Below, piece by piece: positions 57,734 through 64,000 of a stretch of 64,000 nucleotides of DNA. This stretch comes from Candidatus Limnocylindrales bacterium (GTDB lineage: Bacteria > Desulfobacterota > Binatia > UBA1149 > CAITLU01): NCBI GenBank assembly GCA_035626395.1, contig DASPNR010000031.1, positions 62,001 to 126,000 of the forward strand. The letters are read 5' to 3'. Position 1 is the first letter of the stretch. Each line of letters begins with the position of its first letter. Under the pieces are notes generated by a model. It ran no database searches, was not told the DNA's origin, and saw only the letters and a program-made list of their open reading frames with translations. A program made the position numbers and the translations under genes.

Positions 57734-60700
57734 ATGCGCGAGACGCCGCTCGTTTCCGCCTTCATCACTGTCCTGTTGGCCTGCCCTGTCTCGGCGGCGT
57801 CGCCACCCGTCGATGATCGGCTGGTCTGCTTCGAGCTCGAGGATTCGCTGGCGGCCGAGGAGCGCTGGCGCGAGGTGACGCCCGGCGATGGGAGCGGCTG
57901 CAGCGTCCGCACGCGCGCCAGTCTTCTGTGCACGCGAACAAAGGACGTCGAGGAAGAGGACGCGCAGCTCGCGCGCGAGCAACTCTGCTACAAGCTGCGC
58001 TGCGCCGGCGCTGCCGCCGCCGGCCCGTTGTGGCTCGAGGATGCATTCGGCGGCCGACGCATCGAGCCTGGCGGCTTCGGTTATGTCTGTACGCCGGCCC
58101 ATGTGTCGCCCGCCGGTGATGCCGGCGAGCATGGCGCGCGGGCGACGCGTCGGCCCCGATCTTCCGGTTCCGCGGGTCAGTTCGTGCTGCGCGAATGCGG
58201 CGACTTCTCCGGCGAAGGCGCCATCAGCGCGAGCGACGCGCTCGGAACGCTGCGAGCCGCCGTTGGCAGCGCGAGCTGCCTGCCGTGCGTGTGCGACGTC
58301 GATTCCAGCGGCACGTTCACTGCCAGTGATGCACTGCGTGTGCTGCGCAATGCCGTGGGGCAGGCCATCGAGCTGAACTGCCAGCCGGACGGCAATCCTG
58401 TCAGCTGGACCGGCGGCGCCGACAATGTCTCCTGGCACCTGCCGGGGAACTGGAGCCTGGGCACGCGCATCCCCAACCTCTGCGACGACGTCACCATCGC
58501 CATCGCCGGGCCCACGATCCTGCATTCGCAGGGGAATGACGGAGCTTTGCGGATCAACTCGACCCGCCCCATCGACCTGTCCGGCGGTACGCTGCAGGTG
58601 CGCGATACGGTCTTCGTCGGCAACACGTTCCGCTTCGTTGGCGGGACGCTGAAGGATGGAATCGTCCTGGCGGCGGCGCCGGCTGCGTCCGCCGACGGCG
58701 AGGGATCGACGGCCGGCGCGGGGGCCGAGGCGGTGTTCACCAACAGCGGCGGCCTGCTCGATGGCGTCACGTTCGAAGCCGACATGAACCTGTCGGCCAC
58801 CAGCGTGCACGTGCGCGTGATGAACGACCTCATGCTCGAGGGCACCGCGACGATGGGGTCGGCCAGCAACGTCCGGTTCCAGGGCGGCACCCAGCTCCTC
58901 GGCGGGAGCGGCGAGGTCTTTTTCAACGGCACGTCCGGCAAGAGCATCACGGTGGACTCGGGAACGACCCTGGACATCGGTGCGGACATGACCATCCGCG
59001 GCGGCACCGGCACCGTCGGCAGCGCGGGCACCCTGACCAATCTGGGAACGATCCACTCGGATCTGCCGGGCGAGATCATCGTGCAGTCCACCAGCGGCTG
59101 GACCAACGCTGGCCTGATCCGCGGCAGCGGAGGCGGCGACGTGGAGCTGACCGGAACCTGGACCAACGCCGCGCAGGTCGAGATCCTCGACAGCGGCGTG
59201 CTGACCCTGACCGGTCAGTGGCACAACGACGGCACCATCTCCTCGACCGACTCCACCGTGAACCTGGGCGGCACCTTCACGCTCGACGATCTCGGCACGT
59301 TCACCCGCGACGGCGGCGAAGTGAACCTCACCGGCACCCTGGACAACGACACCGGCCTGATGCTCGACGACCTCACCGGCAGCTGGCGGCTGGTCGGCGG
59401 AACGATTCTCGGGGGCACGATTGCCGCCGAAGGCAACGCCGAACTGATCGCGACCAACTCCGGCGGCCTCCTCGACGGCGTCACTCTCCTGAGCGGCATG
59501 GACATGACCGCCACCAGCGCACACGTACGCGTCTCCAACGACGTCGAGCTCGGCCCGGCGGCGGTCGTGACGATGGGTACTGCGGCCAGCATCCGCTTCC
59601 AGGGCGGGGATCAGGAGCTTGCCGGCGAGGGCGAGATCTTCTTCCAGGGAACAACCGGCAAGGCCATCACGATCGATGCCGGCACTTCGGTGGACATCGG
59701 CGCCGACGTCATCATCCGTGGGGGACAAGGAACCGTCGGCAGCAGCGGAAGCCTGACCAACCACGGGCTGATCCATTCGGATCTTCCCGGCGAGATCACG
59801 ATCACCTCCACGCAGGGCTGGACCAACGAGGGCAGCATCCAGGGCAGCGGCGGCGGCGATCTCGAGCTTTCCGGCGTCTGGACCAACAACAGCGAGGTCG
59901 CGATCGCCGACAGCGGCGTGCTGACGCTGGAAGGGATGTGGTCGAACGCCGGCACCATCGACGCCGTCGATTCCACCGTCAATCTCGGCGGCACCTTCAC
60001 GCTGGCCGCGCTCGGCGACTTCTCGCGCAGCGGCGGCATCGTCAACCTGACCGGCACGTTCGACAACGTCAGCGACCTGGTGCTGGGACCGGACACCGGC
60101 GACTGGTTCCTGCGCGGCGGCACAGTGCTCGGCGGCAGCATCGACGGTACGGGCGGAGCGAGGCTGATCCTGACCAACAGCGGCGGTGTCTTGAATGCCG
60201 TGACGATGCTGGCGCCGATGGACATGACGGCCACCAGCTCGCAAGTGCGCATTCAGAACGGTCTGCAGCTGGAGGGGCTCGCCACGATGGGCACCGCCTC
60301 CAGCATCCGCTTCCAGGGCGGCCAGCAGACACTGTCGGGTGCCGGTGAGGTATTCTTCCAGGGCACTACCGGCAAGAGCATCACGATCGATTCGGGCACC
60401 ACCCTGACGATTGCCGAGACGATGACGATTCGCGGCGGTCAGGGCACGGTCGGAAGCAGCGGCATGCTCGTCCATGAAGGTCTCATCGACGCCAACGGCG
60501 CCGGCGAGATCACCGTCACTTCCACGCAAGGCTGGACCAACAACGGCGAGATTCGCGGCCGCGACGGCGGCGACCTGCAGCTCTCCGGCGTGTGGACGAA
60601 CAACGAGGTCGTCAGCATGGAAGACGGCGGCGTCCTGACGATGGGCGGCACCTGGGAAAACGAAGGCAAGATCATCTCCGATCAGGCGACGGTCAATCTC

Positions 60701-61645
60701 GGCGGCACGTTCACCCTGGCCAGCCTCGGCTCCTTCAGCCGCACCGGCGGCACCGTCAACATCACCGGCACGTTCGACAACGAGACCGACCTGCTGCTGG
60801 ACATGAGCACGGGAAGCTGGCGGCTCGCCGGCGGAACCATTGCCGGCGGTTCCGTCGACGCCCAGGACGGCGCCGAGCTGCTCTTCACCAACAGCGGCGG
60901 CCTCCTCGACGGCGTCACGATGGATGCACCGATGAATCTGACGGGCACCAGCTCCCAGGTGCGCGTTCAGAACGGTCTGGTGCTCAACGACGTGGCCACC
61001 ATGGGCACGGCGAGCAACATCCGTTTCCAGGGAGGGCAGCAGGTGCTCGAGGGGACCGGGGAGGTGCATTTCTCGGGGACGACCGGCAAGTCGATCACCG
61101 TCGACTCCGGTGGCACGCTCACGGTTGCCGAGACGATGTCGATCACCGGCGGCACGGGCACCATCGGCAGCGCGGGCATGCTGCAGATCGACGGCATGGT
61201 CGAGGTGAGCGAAAGCGGCGAGATCACCGTTGCGGCCACGCAGGGCTGGGTGAACGACGGGACGCTGCGTGCGACGGCGGGCAACCTCCGGCTTCTCGCC
61301 GCCGGCAGCAATTCGGGAGGAACCATCGAGATCGGCGCCGGACGCCAGCTGACGGCGCCGAACGGGTTCACGCAGCTGGGCGGAGGAACGCTGGTGCTGC
61401 ACCTGGGCAGCGCCGCCAGCTTCGGCAAGGTGGCCGTCACCGGAGCGGCCAATCTGGCGGGCACACTCGAGGTCGCGCTCGGCGACGGCTTCGATCCGCC
61501 CGTCGGGACGACGTTCCAGATCATGACGTTCGGATCGCGCGTGGGTGACTTCACGACGGTCGAAGGTCTCGACATCGGGAACGGGAAGAAGCTGCAGCGG
61601 ACCACGACCGCGACCACGATGACGTTGGAGGTAGTCCCAGAATGA
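57734..61645 (+). CDS. Giant secreted repeat protein with Cys domain and dockerin-like pair
   Basis: This 1303-residue exported protein starts with a signal peptide (METPLV-like RETPLVSAFITVLLACPVSA). The two-lobed Cys domain follows (LVCFELEDS to YVCTPAHVS, residues 30-125). Next are two dockerin-like loops, ASDALGTLRAAVG and CDVDSSGTFTASDALRVLRN. Residues about 335-1230 hold four copies of a 238-240-residue beta-rich repeat with TNSGGLLDGVT, IRFQGG, GKSITVDSGTTL and VNLGGTFTL. The final 75 residues (TLVLHLGSAASFGKVAVTGA) resemble the end of beta-helix proteins. A parallel beta-helix surface fibre is likely. The next gene overlaps in an ATGA. Confidence 0.85.
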   Translation: MRETPLVSAFITVLLACPVSAASPPVDDRLVCFELEDSLAAEERWREVTPGDGSGCSVRTRASLLCTRTKDVEEEDAQLAREQLCYKLRCAGAAAAGPLWLEDAFGGRRIEPGGFGYVCTPAHVSPAGDAGEHGARATRRPRSSGSAGQFVLRECGDFSGEGAISASDALGTLRAAVGSASCLPCVCDVDSSGTFTASDALRVLRNAVGQAIELNCQPDGNPVSWTGGADNVSWHLPGNWSLGTRIPNLCDDVTIAIAGPTILHSQGNDGALRINSTRPIDLSGGTLQVRDTVFVGNTFRFVGGTLKDGIVLAAAPAASADGEGSTAGAGAEAVFTNSGGLLDGVTFEADMNLSATSVHVRVMNDLMLEGTATMGSASNVRFQGGTQLLGGSGEVFFNGTSGKSITVDSGTTLDIGADMTIRGGTGTVGSAGTLTNLGTIHSDLPGEIIVQSTSGWTNAGLIRGSGGGDVELTGTWTNAAQVEILDSGVLTLTGQWHNDGTISSTDSTVNLGGTFTLDDLGTFTRDGGEVNLTGTLDNDTGLMLDDLTGSWRLVGGTILGGTIAAEGNAELIATNSGGLLDGVTLLSGMDMTATSAHVRVSNDVELGPAAVVTMGTAASIRFQGGDQELAGEGEIFFQGTTGKAITIDAGTSVDIGADVIIRGGQGTVGSSGSLTNHGLIHSDLPGEITITSTQGWTNEGSIQGSGGGDLELSGVWTNNSEVAIADSGVLTLEGMWSNAGTIDAVDSTVNLGGTFTLAALGDFSRSGGIVNLTGTFDNVSDLVLGPDTGDWFLRGGTVLGGSIDGTGGARLILTNSGGVLNAVTMLAPMDMTATSSQVRIQNGLQLEGLATMGTASSIRFQGGQQTLSGAGEVFFQGTTGKSITIDSGTTLTIAETMTIRGGQGTVGSSGMLVHEGLIDANGAGEITVTSTQGWTNNGEIRGRDGGDLQLSGVWTNNEVVSMEDGGVLTMGGTWENEGKIISDQATVNLGGTFTLASLGSFSRTGGTVNITGTFDNETDLLLDMSTGSWRLAGGTIAGGSVDAQDGAELLFTNSGGLLDGVTMDAPMNLTGTSSQVRVQNGLVLNDVATMGTASNIRFQGGQQVLEGTGEVHFSGTTGKSITVDSGGTLTVAETMSITGGTGTIGSAGMLQIDGMVEVSESGEITVAATQGWVNDGTLRATAGNLRLLAAGSNSGGTIEIGAGRQLTAPNGFTQLGGGTLVLHLGSAASFGKVAVTGAANLAGTLEVALGDGFDPPVGTTFQIMTFGSRVGDFTTVEGLDIGNGKKLQRTTTATTMTLEVVPE
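58741..61420 (+). repeat. Four tandem 714-720-bp coding repeats
   Basis: Matching units begin at 58741, 59455, 60175 and 60889 (CAACAGCGGCGGC and close variants), giving steps of 714, 720 and 714 bp. Each unit encodes the same order of motifs: TNSGG, TATMGSASNVRFQGG-type text, GSGEVFF, GKSITVDSG, the TSTQGWTN region and LGGTFTL. The last copy diverges past about 61300. The repeat is inside the frame of the giant protein and keeps reading frame throughout. Confidence 0.9.
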
Positions 61646-62061
61646 CAAGCAGCAGCAGGATCATGGCCGCAGGCATCCTGGCCGCCGTCTGTGGCGCCGT
61701 GCCCGCCGCGGCCGGTCGCTTGGATCATTCGCGCTGCGAGCGGGTGTCGGCGGGCTCGGAGGTGATCATGGCCGTCGACGTGGAGAGCGCCGTGCTCGGC
61801 GACCATCGCGACTGCACGCTCGGCGAGGCGCGCCATCTGTGCGATCCCGCCGATGCGGTGGTGGCCGGTGGAACCGAGCCATCGGAGCCCTCCGGCGTCG
61901 AAGAGGAGGCGCGTCGCCTCTGCTATCGTCTGAGCTGTCCGGCCGCGCCATCGCAGACCGTCACGGTCACGGACCGTTTCGGCTCGCGCACCGCCACGGT
62001 GGCGCGGCCGAAGTACGTGTGCCTCGTGACCGGCACTGGAGAGTCAGCGACCGAGCGGTAG
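61642..62061 (+). CDS. Small secreted two-lobed cysteine-domain protein
   Basis: This 139-residue exported protein has a signal peptide (SRIMAAGILAAVCGAVPAAA). Almost the whole mature part is one copy of the two-lobed Cys domain: SRCERVSAGSEVIMAVDVES, DCTLGEARHLCDPADA, RRLCYRLSCPAAPSQTVTVT and DRFGSRTATVARPKYVC. The ATG overlaps the stop of the giant protein gene by 4 bp, so it is made together with it. Function is unknown. The gene converges on the hybrid kinase, overlapping it by 18 bp. Confidence 0.82.
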   Translation: MTSSSRIMAAGILAAVCGAVPAAAGRLDHSRCERVSAGSEVIMAVDVESAVLGDHRDCTLGEARHLCDPADAVVAGGTEPSEPSGVEEEARRLCYRLSCPAAPSQTVTVTDRFGSRTATVARPKYVCLVTGTGESATER

Positions 62062-63978
62062 ACGCGCCACCGCGGCGACCGTCGCGATGAGCTCGGAAGC
62101 CTCGACCGGCTTGGACAGATGCATCTGGTAGCCGGCCAGCATCGCGCGCGTGCGGTCTTCGGAGCGCGCGAACGCGGTCAGCGCGACGGCGGGCGTGAGG
62201 TGACCACTCGGCATCTCCATCTTGCGCAGCGACCGGATCAGGTCGTAGCCGTCCCGGTCGGGCATTCCGATGTCGCTCAGCAGCACGTCGGGCGGCTGCC
62301 TGCGAAACAGATCCAGTGCTTCGGCGGCCGATGCCGCGCGCGTCACGCGCGCACCGTGGTCTTCGAGCAGCTGTCCGATCAGCTCGCGCGCGTCCGCATC
62401 GTCGTCCACCACCATCACGTGCAGATTGCTCAGCGACACGTCGTGCGGAATCGGCGCCGCGCCTCGTGCCAGGCGTGGGTGCGCGCGCTCGCTCGGCGAT
62501 TGCTCTTCGTGCATCGGCATCAGCGGTAGCTCGACGACGAACGTGGACCCCTTGTCCTCGCCGGCGCTCTTGGCCCGCACGCTGCCGCCGTGCAGCTCGA
62601 CCAGCTGCTTGACGATGGCCAGGCCCAGCCCCAGTCCACTGTGGCGGCGAGTGGTGGAGCCGTCCTCCTGCCGGAAACGCTCGAAGACGTAGGGGAGGAA
62701 TTCGGGCGCTATGCCCTGTCCGGTGTCGGTCACCGAGATCTCGACGTGCGAGTTCACGCGCTCGAGCGCCACCAGCACGCGCCCGTCGCGGCCGGTGAAC
62801 TTGATGGCATTGGACAGCAGGTTCCAGACGATCTGCTGCAGGCGATTGGGATCGCCGCGGACCGGACCGATGCCGGGGTCCAGGATGGTCTGCAGGCGGA
62901 TGCCCTTGGCCTCGGCCGCCGGCCGCACCGTGGTCACCGCGGCCTCGATGACTTCGGGCAGCGTGACCTGCTGGACGTCGAGCCGCAGCTTGCCGGCAAC
63001 GATCCGGCTCATGTCGAGCAGGTCCTCGATGATCTGCGTCTGCACCCGTGCGTTGCGCTCGATGACCTCCATCCCGTGCGAGACTTCCTGCGCCGGCCGG
63101 TCGCCGCTGCGCAGCATGTGCGCCCACCCGAGGATCGCCGACAGCGGCGTGCGCAGCTCGTGCGAAAGGGTGGCCACGAACTCGTCCTTCATGCGGCTGG
63201 CGCGTTCCACCTCGATGCGCGCGTCGCGCTCGCTTTCCAGCAGCCGCTGGCGTTCGTCGTGGGCGCGCTGGATCTCGACATCCTGTTTCTGGATCTGCGC
63301 GAGCATCTCATTGAAGACGTCGGTGAACTGGCCGAGCTCGTCCTCGCCGTATTTGGCGGCACGGATCGAGTAGTCGCGCGTTTCGGACACGCGCCGGGCC
63401 GTGGCCGCCAGCGTGTCGACCGGACGGACGAGGTTCTGCCCGATGCGGCTGGAGATCAGGAAGGCGAAGACCATCGTCATGACGGCGACCGTCAGGATGA
63501 CGCCGACGTTGCCCCAGGCGCGCGCGAGCGCGCCGCTGCGGTCGAACACGACCTGCAGTCGCCCGACATTGCCGGCACGCCCGCCGACGTCGGCGCTGAC
63601 GATCAGCCATGTGCCGTCGTAGCGGATGCCGGGTTGGCCCGGCGGGAAGCCCGGCGCGTCCATGCTCGGATTGTCGTAGCGTGCGAAGATCCGGCCGTCG
63701 GCTGAGTAGAGCGTGGCCGATGCAACGTTCGGCGACGCCTTGAGGGCAGACAGGGCCTCGGCGCCAAGCTCGGGATCGCCGAATGCCAGCGGGGCCTCGC
63801 TGTTGACCGCGATGATGTTGGCCTGCGCACCCGCCAGAGCCGACGTTTCGGCCTCCGTATCGAGGTAGTCGATGATGGCCAGCACCGCCGATACCGAGAT
63901 CACCGCCGAGCCGGTGGTAAGGGTAACGAGCAGTGTCAGCTTGGCCCCGAAGGAGCGCATCGGCCGCAACAGCGGCAT
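62044..63978 (-). CDS. Hybrid sensor histidine kinase with response-regulator receiver
   Basis: This 644-residue membrane kinase starts with a membrane helix (KLTLLVTLTTGSAVISVSAV). A periplasmic CHASE8-like sensor (about 40-150: SALAGAQANIIAVNSEAPLA) and a second helix (about 160-180) follow, then HAMP. The dimerisation His273 is in SHELRTPLS. HATPase boxes are NLLSNAIKF, DTGQGIAPEF and GLGLGLAIVKQLVELHGG. A receiver follows with Asp569 in SDIGMPDRDGYD and Lys in HLSKPVEASEL. The first ATG here is 63978; ATG 63960 (MRSFGAKL) is equally possible, or the true start may lie beyond the window. No partner regulator is adjacent. Confidence 0.92.
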   Translation of the reverse strand: MPLLRPMRSFGAKLTLLVTLTTGSAVISVSAVLAIIDYLDTEAETSALAGAQANIIAVNSEAPLAFGDPELGAEALSALKASPNVASATLYSADGRIFARYDNPSMDAPGFPPGQPGIRYDGTWLIVSADVGGRAGNVGRLQVVFDRSGALARAWGNVGVILTVAVMTMVFAFLISSRIGQNLVRPVDTLAATARRVSETRDYSIRAAKYGEDELGQFTDVFNEMLAQIQKQDVEIQRAHDERQRLLESERDARIEVERASRMKDEFVATLSHELRTPLSAILGWAHMLRSGDRPAQEVSHGMEVIERNARVQTQIIEDLLDMSRIVAGKLRLDVQQVTLPEVIEAAVTTVRPAAEAKGIRLQTILDPGIGPVRGDPNRLQQIVWNLLSNAIKFTGRDGRVLVALERVNSHVEISVTDTGQGIAPEFLPYVFERFRQEDGSTTRRHSGLGLGLAIVKQLVELHGGSVRAKSAGEDKGSTFVVELPLMPMHEEQSPSERAHPRLARGAAPIPHDVSLSNLHVMVVDDDADARELIGQLLEDHGARVTRAASAAEALDLFRRQPPDVLLSDIGMPDRDGYDLIRSLRKMEMPSGHLTPAVALTAFARSEDRTRAMLAGYQMHLSKPVEASELIATVAAVARLPLGR

Positions 63979-64000
63979 CAGGGACTGCTCCGCGGGCCCA

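Noticed and set aside
58741-61420. Regular repeats considered as a CRISPR array
   Set aside because: Units are over 700 bp, in frame and protein-coding, with no short direct repeats separated by unique spacers.
57650-61648. A very long open frame on the minus strand opposite the giant repeat protein
   Set aside because: It mirrors the plus-strand repeats, starts and ends with them and has no signal peptide or family motif. The plus strand has signal peptide, known domains and operon coupling.
1-64000. Search by eye for tRNA, rRNA, transposase, integrase and phage genes
   Set aside because: No cloverleaf-like segment, rRNA signature, DDE/integrase motif or phage structural gene was found. 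A tRNA scan or covariance search could still find something missed.

Overview
The window is GC-rich, densely coded bacterial DNA with strong G/C preference at third codon positions, ATGA-type gene overlaps and many genes on both strands. No rRNA, tRNA, CRISPR, prophage or insertion sequence was recognised. The gene content points to an environmental, aerobic, probably didermic lineage of the former deltaproteobacterial type (for example Candidatus Binatota or Myxococcota relatives). The signs are a MacA/MacB/TolC-type export operon with an outer-membrane lipoprotein, a sterol C14-reductase homologue, a lipase-maturation-factor-like protein, a tandem Ku/Ku/LigD repair operon, many TetR regulators with catabolic enzymes, and a set of large secreted cysteine-patterned proteins. 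The taxonomic placement is inference only.

Layout. 0-5 kb: a TetR regulator coupled to an alpha/beta hydrolase, a PlsC-type acyltransferase, a small cyclic-nucleotide-binding protein and a lipase-maturation-factor-like membrane protein. 5-13 kb: a His/Tyr-rich secreted peptide, the sterol reductase, then a four-gene export operon on the minus strand and a lipoprotein amidohydrolase. 13-24 kb: Cu/Zn superoxide dismutase, thiolase with quinone oxidoreductase, ferrochelatase, a secreted cysteine-domain protein with a Thr/Pro tail, an XRE regulator behind a perfect dyad, glycogen synthase, a c-type cytochrome, a dockerin-like/ZU5-like secreted protein, an alcohol dehydrogenase and a LysR regulator. 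24-36 kb: a DUF2867-like protein, a duplicated intergenic repeat, a large membrane protein, TrmO, TetR, an LLM flavin oxidoreductase, a decayed beta-helix pseudogene, two convergent paralogous FG-GAP beta-propeller proteins and a D-aminoacylase-type hydrolase.

36-47 kb: Ku1-Ku2-LigD (non-homologous end joining), two glyoxalase-fold genes, a NamZ-type muramidase, a charged periplasmic protein, a flavin amine oxidase, an alpha/beta hydrolase and a SprT-like protease. 46.8-47.6 kb is a long apparently non-coding stretch. 47.6-49.4 kb encodes a cysteine-rich secreted protein closed by a strong terminator. 49.5-53.8 kb is a compact aromatic-catabolism cluster (ring hydroxylase on one side; TetR, fumarylacetoacetase-family hydrolase and extradiol-dioxygenase-like protein on the other) around a 39-bp near-perfect palindrome. 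54-62 kb holds a thermolysin-type protease with an inserted PA domain, a 1303-residue secreted protein built of 238-240-residue repeats, and a small partner gene. A hybrid sensor kinase closes the window.

The most notable threads are the following. (1) One two-lobed cysteine domain recurs in four secreted proteins, and an 'ASDAL' dockerin-like module recurs in two. (2) There are clean regulatory palindromes at the aromatic cluster and the XRE gene. (3) The Ku/Ku/LigD operon has two identical 26-bp overlaps. (4) The convergent FG-GAP paralogues match loop for loop. All functional names rest on motifs read by eye; no database search was run.
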